From Daphnia pulex (lineage: Eukaryota > Arthropoda > Branchiopoda > Diplostraca > Daphniidae), in assembly GCF_021134715.1 (NCBI RefSeq), contig NC_060026.1, positions 5,757,001 to 5,821,000 of the forward strand: a DNA stretch of 64,000 bases, in the 5' to 3' direction. Made by a program: the position numbers and the translations under genes. The notes under the pieces were generated by a model, which made no database searches, was not told the origin of the DNA, and worked only from the letters and a program-made list of their open reading frames with translations. The first letter of the stretch is position 1; every line of letters begins with the position of its first letter. Positions 13,606-25,160 of the stretch are shown piece by piece.

Positions 13606-13899
13606 GCAAGGTATAAAGAAGTGAAGGTTTTTTTCTTTGGTATTATTTTTTGTTCAGTTTATATCTGATTTCAGATACTTAAATAATAAGCTTTCCATTG
13701 ATTAATACTTGAAAAGTTCAAAGCAAACTGATAGCAAATTGAAAGTGGTACAGTTTTTAGGTTTATTTGCTGCTTTGACTAGCTAAACTATATTTTCATT
13801 TTTGAATAAATCTATAGAAATTGGGCTGTGTTAACTATGTGACAGTGATTAAACAAATTGTATATACATATTGTTTTTGTTTGTTTTTTTCTATTTCAG
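13606..13899 (+). other. Probable 5' UTR intron of unc-119
   Basis: The unc-119 start ATG lies only 6 nt inside an exon that begins after a good acceptor (TTTCTATTTCAG, ending 13899). A non-coding first exon must therefore lie upstream. A donor-like GCAAG/GTATAAAG near 13606-13612 is a candidate, but the promoter could not be placed. Confidence 0.35.
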
Positions 13900-13905
13900 G
13901 AAGAA

Positions 13906-15123
13906 ATGAGCACTCTTCATGGTTCAGTAGGGTCCCATACAAGTGTGGGGTTACCTACAAGTAGTGACAGTGGTGATTTACCTAGTGCTATCTCTACATC
14001 TGACAAAAAACAGGAACACTCAGAACCAATTTCAGATTCCCCAATTGCTAGAAATATCACACCTGAAGATGTTTTGAAACTTAAACAGATCACCAATAGT
14101 AATATAGAAGATATATTTGCAATTATTGTAATGTTTCTTTGGTTACCTGATTCTGAAATTCTTACATCTAGGTTACCTTTGCTCTCCTGATGCAAACATT
14201 TATGATATTGATTTTACCCGATTTTGCATTAGGGACTTGGAGAGTGGAACTGTTCTCTTTGAAATTGCAAAACCACTACCTCCAGGTACGCTTATTTTGT
14301 TGTCATGTATTCTAATATGCTGTCTTCGGTCAAAGTCATTTTACATTACTTCTTTTCTTGTACATTCTTCGGCCAGTGTGAAGATTTGCCATATTTTTCT
14401 TTTGAAAGTATGAATTGCAGGTTGCACAATCTTCATAATGCTTAATTATCGCTTGTTAAAACAAATTATAGAGCTTCTAACATAGACAAAGAAACTTTGG
14501 TCTAAGTAAATATTGAATTTAATTCATAACTTATTTTATAATTTTCTTAAAGAATTGTGCGACAATCCACCCGAAACTGATGTGAATGATCTAGATCCGA
14601 ACGCTGGCCGGTTTGTGCGATACCAATTTACTCCGCATTTTTTGAAACTTAGAACTGTTGGTGCAACGTAAGTTCTGCTTTTTAAATGATTAGGCTTACG
14701 GTTTTATTATTGATTAAATATACCTCTTTACAGAGTTGAATTTGTGGTTGGTGAAAAACCTGTAAATAACTTCAGGATGATTGAGCGTCATTTTTTTCGA
14801 GATCGTTTGTTAAAAACATTCGATTTTGAATTTGGTTTCTGCATTCCCCATAGCAAAAATACTGTAGAGCATATTTACGATTTTCCCGCATTATCTTCAG
14901 AAGCAAGTAAATATCTTAAATTTATTTTCGGAATAAAGAAAGCGCTAATTACGCTAATCACATTTTTTCTTATTAAGTGGATGAGATGATCAATCATCCA
15001 TTTGAAACTCGATCAGATTCATTTTATTTCGTCGAAAATCGTCTTATTATGCACAATAAAGCAGATTACGCCTACAATGGGGGAACAATTCAAAACAACA
15101 CGCATAACGAAGATTCCAAATAA
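13906..15123 (+). CDS. unc-119: UNC-119 lipid-binding chaperone
   Basis: UNC119 proteins have the PDE6-delta-like immunoglobulin fold and extract N-myristoylated proteins from membranes for delivery to cilia and synapses, with release by ARL GTPases. CDS exons 13906-14098, 14172-14285, 14553-14667, 14734-14906 and 14978-15123 join in frame to 246 aa; human UNC119 is 240. The first about 50 residues are Ser/Thr-rich and low complexity, as in the family. The conserved domain starts at [14 protein letters not shown], followed by [33 protein letters not shown] and [20 protein letters not shown]. It continues through [21 protein letters not shown] and ends with the [17 protein letters not shown] signature. 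No oddity beyond the small introns. Confidence 0.95.
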
Positions 15124-15745
15124 AACTAAAAAAGATATTATAAGAACACATTCGCCATTCCTTTTGAGGTCTTTGTCGACATGGCCAATCTATTTTACGG
15201 TGTGTACCTTCACTGTCATGATACGATCAATACAAATGTTCACTAATTCGTTACGCTTTTTTTTTTGTTTTGTTCTTTTTCTAATTTCAAATCTTGGGGC
15301 TACGAGAAGTTTTTTTTTTTTAATTAATGTATCCATTTTTCCCAGTCTTTTGCATAGTCACCATATCCACTAATCTAAATTTGTTTATATTTTAGTTTTT
15401 AAATGTTAGAACTTTAGCAAACAAAAAATATGTGCCTGAAAGATAAGGTTAGAATTATTAGAAAGTAGAAAACTAGAAAAGTAGAAAACAAAAAAATTAA
15501 TCAAAAAAAAAAATCAGAAATTCGTAAATTTGGCTATGCAGACTACCTTTGAAGTCCCGCCCACTCGAAAAGTAAATAAACATAAAACATATTAACGGTG
15601 TGTCGACGCTACAACACGGTTACACTTTATTTATTGTCATAATATTTCAACAAAAAACAGAATATCTGCATTCATGTTGTCAAATTTTGGTCTCCGGGGG
15701 TGACGCTTATTTTTTAAATAAATTTTCATAAAATATTACTTTGAG
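15124..15745 (+). other. Spacer between unc-119 and germ cell-less
   Basis: 622 bp with T-rich and A-rich runs. It must hold the unc-119 3' UTR and the germ cell-less promoter and 5' UTR. No other coding sequence seen. Confidence 0.5.
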
Positions 15746-18104
15746 ATGGGGTTGGCTCAAAGTGCATGTAGTTACGTTTTTGGTCAACCAAGAATAAGTT
15801 ATCAGAGGAAACGAAAACGACGGCAGCTTTCGACCGTTAATGGAGATGACAGTGACGTGGATTCCAATACAAGCAAAAGGTATATTTGTAATATAATTCT
15901 TAACTTTGCCAATATATTTCTTCATTCATATTTACAATGCAGGATGCGGTTAATGACAACATCACAAGTAAAATTATTTGTTTCAGTGGTTACAATTACT
16001 GGAATTTTTACCATAAAACATTGATACATACATTGCCTTTTTTATTTGTTTATTTTATCAGTACATCTACAAAGCCCTTTTTCAGGAAGGTAAAAATCAT
16101 GATATAACTCTCATAATACTTGGAGAAGAATGGAAACTTCATAAAATCTATTTGTGTCAGGTATGTGAGTGTTATTACGTATATTGACTAATTTGGGTTT
16201 TTAACTAAATTTTTTTTTTTTTCAAAACTCTTACAGAGTCCATACTTTGGTATGTTAATATATTATTTGAAATATTATACAGTATCATCTTCATCAACTA
16301 TTAATCTTTTATACATCAGCTAACAATTATTGTTTCATCTATCTATATTAGCCAGCATGTTTTCAGGATCTTGGAAGGAATCAGAGCAGAATGTAGTACA
16401 CATACAAATTTTGGATCCCAATATAACCTTTGATTGTAAGTATACATTTTTATTTGTTATTTAAGATGAAAATATGGAACTCAAAAAAATTATTGGCTTG
16501 TTTTAGCATTGAAAGTTGTATTAGGTTCTCTTTATCAAGATGAACTGGAAATTGAATCATCAGAAGTAGTTTCTTTATTAGCTGCAGCATCACTTTTACA
16601 ACTAGATGCAATCATTTTGAAATGTTGTGAAGTAATGGCTCAAACAGTCAATATTAAGGTATACAATTTATTTAGTTCAAATATGAAACTTTCTGATTAT
16701 TGAATTAACAATACATTTTAGACAGTGATAACTTATTATGAATCTTCCAAAAGTTATGGAGTTTGTACTGTGAAAGAGGCATGTCTTCAATGGCTCTTAG
16801 TAAATCTCTTATGCTATCTTCCTGAGTCACCTAATCGATTGCGCGAGATCAGGTATAAATGTACAGAAATGTTACATCTGATTCACTACTATAACTGATA
16901 CTATTGACAGTGCCGATCTGATGGAGTTGTTAGTCACATCGAAAAACCTGTGCGTTATTCAGACTGAATTCTCACTTTATGTTCTATTGAAGTTCTGGCT
17001 TTTTCTGAAACTCCATCCTGAATGGGAAGGAACGGCTCAAGATGGCATTACATGTGCTAATAAATATTTCCAAGCAGAAGCTGGTATGCAGAGTTTTAAG
17101 ATTGTTTTAATTTAGAATTTGTTAACACGCTTTAGTTTTCTTTTAAATTAGCCGAATCGGATTTAGAATTTCTTTTGAGGGAAGTTGGGAAGCCGTATTT
17201 GAAAGCATTTAGTGGACTCAGGCTCGCATCTCTTATTGGGCATCCACAAGATGTTGACATGATTCAGGGTGATCAAATTATACCGGCATCACTTCTTCTC
17301 CCCGTTTTTCGTACCCAATGGTATCGGATGCTTCAAGCCGATCAAGGATACGATAAAGGGTATGTAAAAAATCTGACACATGATTATCCATCTACCTCTT
17401 TTCACTTCTTTTACATATATCTATCATAATTGAAATTAACATTGTTTACCTGTTAGGCCCCGCCAGCTAAATGAAGCCGAATTTGATCAGCATAGTCTTA
17501 GGTGTGGACGAGTTCTTTGTGCCAATGGACAGCAAATGTGGCGGTGGACTGGATTTCACTTCGGTATCTAACTATTAAAGTTAAAAAGTAAATTTGCGTT
17601 GTTAACGTAATAATTTCTTATTTCAATTTCATGGTTTGGGTTGGGCTATAGGATTGGATTTGGTTTTAACATACGAGCACAGTTGTTTGAAATTGCGTAG
17701 AAATCATCGCACGGAAAATGAAAAGACGCTTAGTCATCAAGCACGTCGGAATTTAATGTTTAAGTGTGTATTGTTGGCGCGTCGAATTTTTTTTTTTTTT
17801 TTTGTTAACCTTTTTTTTCCATTTACTTGCAGATTGACTATTTACGGTTTGGACGAACAGAGGATGGTTCAATACACACGAAGTACTGGAATACAATCGA
17901 CGACTTTGGGAAAAAACGAAGAAGTAAGTAGCAACATGCCTTGGAAATTTTTTTATCTTTATTGTTACATCTGTGTTTCAGATATGCCTTATAACTCTGG
18001 ATAAAGAAGAACTTCCCTTGTTTTTATCAGCTAACTTTCTAGTGGCAACTCCTCCTATACCACGTGTTTCTCAAGTCAAAGAAGATATTAGCCTTAATTT
18101 GTAA
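15746..18104 (+). CDS. gcl: Germ cell-less-like BTB/POZ protein (GMCL1 family)
   Basis: BTB substrate adaptor of Cullin-3 ubiquitin ligases; in Drosophila it acts at the nuclear envelope/cortex in primordial germ cell fate. Exons: 15746-15879, 15943-15967, 16062-16160, 16237-16249, 16352-16435, 16507-16658, 16722-16852, 16911-17083, 17152-17359, 17457-17563, 17652-17763, 17833-17923, 17982-18104. They join to 483 aa. The N-terminus MGLAQSA fits a myristoylation site and is followed by a basic RKRKRR cluster. The BTB domain starts at YIYKALFQEGKNHDI and contains GEEWKLHKIYLCQSPYFASMFSGSWKES. The C-terminal half has RCGRVLCANGQQMWRWTGFHFG. Exon 2 (25 nt) and exon 4 (13 nt) are microexons needed for frame. 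The last exon contains a strong donor (TTT/GTAAGT at 18100-18101); joining it to an acceptor ending 18286 would extend the protein by a basic tail to 18377 (512 aa). The short form ends nearer the human GMCL1 C-terminus as I recall it. Confidence 0.92.
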
Positions 18105-18472
18105 GTGGAAATGGAACTTAACGTGATTTATAAATGTAAAGCGACAAATTTCATACAACGTTTAAAAAAGCGACATTGTATTTCTATTTTTTTTTTTTTT
18201 TGAGTTCTCTTAACAATACGAAGGGTGAAATACGAGCGAATCGATGACAATTTTAGAATGAAATTAAATGAAGTGGTCCATTGTAGGAGAAGCAAAATGC
18301 AGCTGAAAAAGGTCTGGGATGGCTTGTTGAGATACGACAAAAACAGGAAAGAGAAACCAAAACATAGAAAATTTTAGTCGCGTCAATACAAAGAGCACAT
18401 TCTTATTTTTTCGATGAGGTCACGGGCGAAACTTGTTTTCATTCATTAGGGGCCAATCAAACAAATTTTAGT
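18105..18472. other. Convergent 3' region of gcl and H2A.Z
   Basis: 3' UTRs of the two converging genes, plus the optional gcl terminal exon 18287-18377. A T-run lies near 18187-18201. Confidence 0.5.
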
Positions 18473-19483
18473 TTATGGTTTAGGATTTCCAGGTGTGGGC
18501 CCTCCTTTTTTGCCAATCAAGGACTTGTGGATGTGAGGAATGACACCTTAAATAATTGAAGAGTTAATAAAAAATCTTTTTGTAAGTTTGAGAAAAGTTT
18601 TACCTCCTCCAGCAATGGTTGCTTTGATTAAACTATCCAACTCTTCATCACCGCGAATGGCAAGCTGTAAATGGCGAGGGGTAATACGTTTGACTTTGAG
18701 GTCCTTCGAAGCATTTCCCGCCAACTCCAATACCTAAACACAATCAATTTTATAAAATCTGAAATCAATTCTAATTATTTAAAAAAAAAATGATGTTCTA
18801 AAAATCCTTTAAACGTTAAACACTCTCATGGACACGCACTCGCAGTTGACATCAAGTTTCCGTTAGAAATTTTCAAATTCAAACCGCTAGAGAGAAAAGG
18901 GGGCGGAGTCAGTCTTTGAGTTTAGAACGTATCTCATAAATGGCGGGAAAGCTAGTTCCAACGGAAACTTAAGTATCTTCACTTTTCACATGATTAAAGA
19001 TGTTGCAACAGAATAAACTCAAGTTAATTAGTAAGAACCTTACTTCAGCCGTCAAATACTCGAGAATTGCGGCACTATAAACAGCAGCAGTAGCACCAAC
19101 TCGGCCGTGACTTGTTGTCCTATTCTTTAGATGCCGGTGAATACGACCAACAGGAAACTATTTATACAAAATATTGATACAAAATACAAAATATATGAAC
19201 TGATATCCAACTGAATAAAAATGGACCAGTGTGACACAATCAAACTTTGAAAACTGACCTGAAGTCCAGCTCTTGCTGACCTAGACACAGCTTTAGCTTT
19301 GGCTTTTCCCGAGTCCTTTCCAGCTTTACCTCCAGCCTAAGAATGCAATAAAAACAGGCAAATTCAGTGAATTTCGAGTTGAAACTTTGACAGCAGCTAA
19401 ACCACATGACAAGGAATGCAAATATGCAAGAATTGCATTCAGATGACAATTAATGAGCAGGAAAACTTTGGATACAGTACCAT
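18473..19483 (-). CDS. Histone variant H2A.Z
   Basis: Replication-independent H2A variant placed at promoters by SWR1/p400-type remodellers. Exons in transcript order: 19483-19481 (only the ATG), 19336-19259, 19157-19044, 18733-18604, 18546-18473. They join to 132 aa. Recognisable stretches are [78 protein letters not shown] and [40 protein letters not shown] separates it from canonical H2A. The C-terminus is [10 protein letters not shown] and has no SQ(E/D) phosphorylation motif, unlike Drosophila H2Av; it also differs from the vertebrate tail. Introns and the expected polyadenylated 3' end fit a variant, not a replication-coupled histone. Confidence 0.95.
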
Positions 19484-20612
19484 TATGTATAAGTCACAAG
19501 TGAATCGTACTGAACCCAATGGCTTCGCAGAACTAAACCAAGTATAGATGCTTAAAAGCGGGCTGTTCTGACAAAAAAGACGCGACTACCTCAGTGTATC
19601 CCACTGTTGCCAATTCTCGGATTTCGTTTTCGTCGCCCATCATTTGGTTTCGACAGTCGACACACATCGACACGTTTCTTTTATTCTTCGAAGGGAGGGT
19701 TTTTTCAGCTGTTTTTTTTCCGTTGACATCAAAAGTTTCCCAATCTATGGGTTAATTCGTCCAACAATTAAACTTTAATATCAGATATTCAGATTGTTTC
19801 AACACCATTATGTAGTTACCCAGCTCCAGTATACGCCGTTGATGGAAACAATTTTAGCGTAAATTTTTTCTAACTTTCTTATTGGAATTTGTAGGTCTGT
19901 TTAAACTTGAAACATTCACAAAGAAGCTTTTCTAAATTTGATTTTTGCGTTTAACATAAATTCCATTTTCAACGATATTTAACTTGGAATTGAACGACTA
20001 ATTCAAATAAACACATGTTCCCTGTTTAGCGTAAGCTACTCTCGTGTTCGTGTGTACCTGTATTCTACATTTTAAAATCGTGTTTAATGTTCAAATAGAT
20101 AATTAACCATAGGTTTCCATGTATATCCTTCCAGTTAAAAGTTTCGTTCCAAATTTACATCTCTCTCCGTCGTTAGCTTGCCGCCTTGCCCATACAGCCA
20201 TGGTCCATGGGGTTTATCTGTGCTCTTACCCTCTTACACCGAGAAAACAAGAATCTTTCGATTTCCGCCACCAGCTGCTGTTCTGTAAGTCACAACAGGG
20301 ACAAGAGAACTGGCTGTTGTCCCGAAAAAAAAATTTAGTTCCCGTTTTTCCGTTACTTACATTTTAGTTTTAAATTAAGTTAAAAATAAAATATATCATA
20401 ATTGTTTAAATCTAACGTAGAGTATAATGTTAAAATATACTTTTTTGGTTTTTTTATTTTCCGTAAATTTGTAGGAAGTGGCAACAGTGCACGGCATTAG
20501 GGAAGCTTGAAGTTTGGCGTCATTTCCGTCAACTTCTTTATTCCGCTGCGTCTGTTAAGAATTTAGTAACGTTCATTTTCTTTTTGCATCCAATTTGACT
20601 AGCCTAACAGAA
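19484..20612. promoter_or_regulatory. Divergent intergenic region between H2A.Z and squid
   Basis: About 1.1 kb between the H2A.Z start codon (minus) and the squid start codon (plus). It must contain both promoters and 5' UTRs. I see no coding sequence and no definite core-promoter motif; frames near 20119-20367 look incidental. Confidence 0.45.
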
Positions 20613-23215
20613 ATGGCTGCGAATCAAGATTATACAGAGGATATGGCACAAGGGGACTTTAGTAATGAAAGCTATGGTGACTTTCAAGAATCAGAAACAC
20701 AGCAAGTGCAGGAAAATGCTGAACTAAATGGAAACGAAGCAATGGAAGAAGCAACTAATGGCGATGGACATGAAGATTCCACTTCTCAAGATCCTTTGGG
20801 CAAAGATGAAGATCGGTAAATACAAATCTCTTTTTCTTTAATTTAATATTTTTTTCGTGTACGGGATCCTTTTTTTTGTTTGAAACGTAGTATGGTATTG
20901 AAATCTTGAACTCTTTTCTTTTGGAACTACGCTCGTAAACATTTTTCTGTCAAATATTCATGCCTCCTGACATTACGGCTCAGTAAATCCACAGATATCG
21001 GTTTCATCTTTGCTTGTGTACTGTACAAATTGTGTTTGGACTTTTGTCATTTTGGTGTTCATTATTTGCTCATCGTAAAAGTTTTCAACTTTTAACATCC
21101 TGTCAATTAGCCATTTCATTAAGGCCTTTGATTTGTTTGGAAATGTCATAAAAATTGTGTTGTTTGTAATTGCAAAATTATCAAATGAGAGAAGCAAATA
21201 TTTTTTTACATAAGTATCGAAACCAAACCCCAAATCCTCCAGACAGTGTTCTTGCAGAGCACAAGGTGACCAGAACAAGATCTTGAAGCCACCACCATTC
21301 CAGTGGGACACGAGGTGCACCATGGAGGACGTCAATGGATTTCTTTAAATGACTATTCAAAGGGTATATACTGGCCATTTTCATAAGCTTCCCTTGCCAA
21401 AACAACTTTGCATTGGCCTAGAGAATGTCAGTGCCCAGTTGGTTTCTCTATAGATGTTTGCAAAACATGTTCATTCATCAAGAAGTTTGTGCTAAAGTTT
21501 TGTTTAAAATTCATCATTGGATCCTCGAGTTCTTCAGAATCAATCAAAATCAAGTAAATTGAGATACATCCTGAAATTTAAAGTTGACAATGTAAACCAT
21601 CTTTAAAGAGAAAATGTCAAGACTTTCAAATAATTTTCAGATGGATTTGAAGATTAATCAGATTTGTGTTAGTGTCCTTTTCCTTTGATACATGAATATT
21701 TTTGTATAAATTTTGATTTCAATCTTGGAAATGTCTACTCAAAACAGTGCGGTTGCCCTCCCTTTTTACTCCTTTTTTTTTATACACAATGTGCATCTTT
21801 TGTTTGATATTTTTGTAGTCGGAAATGTTTTAACGTAAATTTCAGAAGATTTTTCACATTGTGTCGATTCCTAATAAATGTTACCAGTCGTGGCCTTACG
21901 TCGTTCTTATAGTGATCGGAACTTTTCAATTTTTCCCTTCACTATTTGAATTCATTACTAAAGTTTTAATGTTTCGATTATCTTTCAGGAAACTTTTCGT
22001 TGGTGGCTTGAGCTGGGCAACAACCGACAGTAAGTTTATATCTTTAATTTTGTTCTATTTCTTTTGTTTATTTATTTATTTATAATTTTTCTGCAGAGGA
22101 ATTGCGAGAACATTTTGGCAAGTACGGTGAAATAGAAAGTATTACAGTCAAAATGGATCCCCAAACAGGGAGATCAAGAGGTTTTGCTTTTCTGGTTTTC
22201 AAGTCTGCTGAAAATTTAGACAAGGTAAAAATAATCATCCTATTACAGTTAAAAGTACCTTGCTAATCTGAGTTTTAAATAGGTAATGAATGCTGGAGAA
22301 CATATAATTAATGGCAAAAGAGTTGACCCCAAGAAAGCAAAAGCCCGTTCTGGAAAGATATTCGTTGGTGGATTACCTCAAGATACCACAGAAGAAACTA
22401 TTCGTTCATTTTTTGGAACCTTTGGAAATGTAAGTATTTCTTTGCTAACTTTGCTAACATTCAATGGTTTAGAACCCATTTTTATTTTCTGGTTGTGTCT
22501 TTAGATTGTAGAAATTGAAATGCCATTTGATCGTGTCAAGAACCAAAGAAAGAATTTCTGCTTTATTACATACGACAACGAGAATGTTGTATTTGACCTA
22601 CTGAAAACGCCAAAACAAGTCATAAATGGAAAGGAAGTTGACGTCAAGAAAGCAACTCCCAAACCAGATTCCTTTGGCCCACCAGCAATGAGAGGTGGAA
22701 GAGGTGGTCCAGGTGGTATGCGAGGCGCTCCACGAGGAAGAGGAGGTAGGATCTAATAGGAAAATTCACTGTTCAGTTGCTTTTGAACTGTTACAATTTT
22801 CAAGGTTGGGGCGGTTGGGGTGGTCAAGGCGGCTATGCAGCTGGAGGATACGGAGCTGGTTACGCAGGAGGATACGGCGGAGGCTATGGTGGCGGCTACG
22901 GATACGGCGAAGGTAATTTGAGTCAGAATTTGTTTTAAAGTTATGTCATACTCATGATATTATTTTATTTACAGGATATGGATATGACTACTACGGAGGT
23001 GGATATGATTCGTACGGAGCTTACGGTGACTACAGTTACGGCGGATATGGTTAAGATTAATTTTTAAATGTGCCCTGAATGTCAACTAGTATGACAGATG
23101 ATGACGCTTGAATTTTTCGTTTTTTATTCCTAATGCAGGCGGTCAAGGGCAACAATACAGCGGAGGTAAACAGCGCGGCGCTGGACGCCAGGCGCCGAGA
23201 CACCAACCTTATTAA
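20613..23215 (+). CDS. sqd: Squid/hrp40-type hnRNP (two RRMs, Gly-rich tail)
   Basis: Nuclear-cytoplasmic RNA-binding protein of the hnRNP A/B-D class; in Drosophila squid acts in mRNA localisation (gurken), splicing and export. Exons: 20613-20815, 21989-22029, 22097-22224, 22283-22429, 22505-22745, 22805-22912, 22975-23049, 23139-23215. Total 339 aa. The N-terminus is acidic (residues 1-67). RRM1 has RNP2 KLFVGGL (69-75) and RNP1 RGFAFLVF (109-116). RRM2 has RNP2 KIFVGGL (149-155) and RNP1-like RKNFCFITY (188-196). KTPKQVINGKEVDVKKATPK links to an RGG/GY-rich tail that ends SGGKQRGAGRQAPRHQPY, close to Drosophila Squid. Reading through the weak donor at 23050 (G/GTTAAG) meets TAA at 23052-23054, giving a shorter isoform without the terminal GKQRG-RHQPY peptide. 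Intron 1 is 1.17 kb. Confidence 0.94.
20973..21335 (-). other. Unrecognised antisense ORF inside squid intron 1
   Basis: A 120-codon frame on the strand opposite squid, within its long first intron. Composition is protein-like (mixed charged and aromatic residues, for example a WLIDRMLKVENFYDEQ stretch). A second frame (21181-21405) overlaps its 5' half, which could reflect a frameshifted relic. I recognise no family. It may be a decayed retrocopy or chance. Confidence 0.15.
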
Positions 23216-23439
23216 GAATGTTAATCGATCCGGTCCTGCAATAGAAATGCCATGTCTTTTTTCTTTGTTTTTTTTTTTCTCCCTCATTGACAGGACACTG
23301 TACAAACAGTTTTATTGTCTGCACCTCTTTCTCAATTTGGTATAAACCTGTCTCATTTTATTTGTCACTCGAAACAATCGATCAACTTGATTACATTCTG
23401 AATCAGTGGAAAATGACTTGATTACATTTTGTATCTAAG
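23216..23439 (+). other. squid 3' UTR / flank
   Basis: Sequence between the squid stop and the left end of the DIRS element. It is T-rich, as expected for a 3' UTR. The transposon begins only about 225 bp past the stop codon. Confidence 0.5.
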
Positions 23440-23913
23440 AATTTGTAAATTGTTCGAGCGAGCTTTAGCTCGCGATGAGCAATTTGGATTGTTGGGGGAA
23501 TGGAGTGAAGACATTGACTGTGTGCGACCTCTATATTTCAGCTGCTTCTCAGCAAACAAAAGAACAACAAAAACGGGGGATAGGTGAGAGATGGCGCTCA
23601 GGTGGGCGGACCTTTCCCTTAGACACATCAGAATTGGAAGCAAAAACAAACTGTGGATCTGGCTTAACGGAAAATGTGTAAGGTGATCCATGGTTCAAAT
23701 GGCCTATTTGTTGTTGTTGTTCTGATCGCCTTTATTGGCGGGATTGGGTGAGCCACGGTCGAAATTGGATCTGCGGCTATCATTGTTGTATCTAGCAAAA
23801 AGATAGAAGGAAAGAGGAATTAGTGGGCCGTCAATAATCAGATGCTGCACCTAATTCAAGTTAAATAATATAATGATAACGGGAATGAAGTGGGCGGGAT
23901 GGGTGGTTAGAAG

Positions 23914-24027
23914 ACAGTCAATGTCTTCACTCCATTCCCCCAACAATCCAAATTGCTCATCGCGAGCTAAAGCTCGCTCGAACAATTTACAAATTGTCGG
24001 TAAATTCGTTCGACATTGACTGTGTCT
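23914..24027. repeat. DIRS internal complementary region
   Basis: The left part (to about 23995) is an almost exact reverse complement of 23440-23523. The right part (about 23989-24027) is the reverse complement of 26172-26208. The two halves overlap around ACAATTTACAAATTGTCGG, which corresponds to the joined element ends of a circular intermediate. Confidence 0.8.
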
Positions 24028-24109
24028 TTAAAGCAAGATATAATCAGATATAATAAGATATAAGATAAGACCCCCTGATGGTCGACAGTTACCAACGCCT
24101 GATTGAAAA

Positions 24110-24449
24110 TTGGAGCTCGTGGGAGCCCTGCTGGACTGTGTAACATGGATGCGCCACCAAATCGGCATTTCGTCTAAAAAGGCGTCAATACTCTTTCATA
24201 CGAATAGTTGTCGGAGGGTTCCTTCCCACCGTGCTGCAGCTCTTGCTGGAATGAAAATTAACAAGGAAAAGCTAATACCTCCTTGACGCCAGACAACAGA
24301 GAGTTGTGGTTCCGTTGCTTACACCAACTGCTCCAAGCGACCTCAGCGGACTGGTATGCAGGGTGCGTATTCGATCGAATTGCTCCCAGTATGAGCTCGA
24401 TAATTTCCTTCGGAAAGGTTCGTTCTTCCAGACAACTCCGGAGAACCAC
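24110..24449 (-). pseudogene. DIRS tyrosine recombinase, N-terminal fragment
   Basis: The frame reads FPKEIIELILGAIRSNTHPAYQSA, then WSSWCKQRN and LLSGVKEVLAF. This matches the helical SAM-like N-terminal (core-binding) domain of phage-type and DIRS recombinases. It ends in a stop at 24258, and a frame-shifted continuation may run a little further. No R-H-R-Y catalytic domain follows before the internal complementary region. Confidence 0.6.
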
Positions 24450-24626
24450 CGAGCGATAAAACAGATGGATTCGTTCCTGTCAATGGATGACCCTCCCCCA
24501 ACGGGGAGATCAGCCTACTTGGATGGGAAGAGAAGGAGCGGAATTTCCGTTGCTAGCTCTATCAGGGACGGGAGGTCAGTGGTGTTGCTAGGGCAATCTC
24601 GGCTAGTTTCCTAGTCCTTATTCGTT

Positions 24627-25160
24627 TCATACTGCCCCCCTCCCTTCTTTAAAAAGGATGCATCCGACGCCCTGGACAAATCCGTCGTCGGGAAAACTGA
24701 GCGGACGGCCAGATGTAAAATCTGCCTTTGAAACCACCCAAGAAGGATTTCTAAGAGCCTCTTGTAAACGTGCCGAAAGCGTAAATTGCTCTCTTGACCT
24801 GATCAGATGATCATCCGGTTTGGAATCTAAGGGGATCCGAAGAGCACGGAAGTGTGCTGGGGCAATTCTATACCCGTGCGCCGAGATTAAAATCTCATCC
24901 CAATAAAGTTCGAGGCGAAGGTCGTTCTTCCGCAGGAAGGTTACCACTCCCCTTGCTAGTCTGGTGAACGCCCATCACATTGAGTTTAAAACGAAGGAGG
25001 GGGGGGGCACGAATTCGAAGAAAACGCCCCCATTTAAACTGAAGGAATTTCAAAAGGCCTTCAAAAATAGGAAAAAAAATTGAGACCGACAAGTATGAGT
25101 CAATCAAGTTCAACTTGGTGAGCCAACCCGCTCCCGAATAATTGGACGGGATCACAAATA
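24627..25160 (-). pseudogene. DIRS reverse transcriptase fragment, frameshifted
   Basis: The upstream part (minus, 25155 to about 24960) reads LTKLNLIDSYLSVSI then FLQFKWG, matching the first RT palm motifs of DIRS elements. After a frame change near 24950 it continues FTRLARGVVTFLRKNDLRLE and LYWDEILISAHG. The catalytic YxDD box is YWDE here, so one metal-binding aspartate is replaced. Frameshifts and the altered active site make this copy inactive as RT. Confidence 0.65.
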
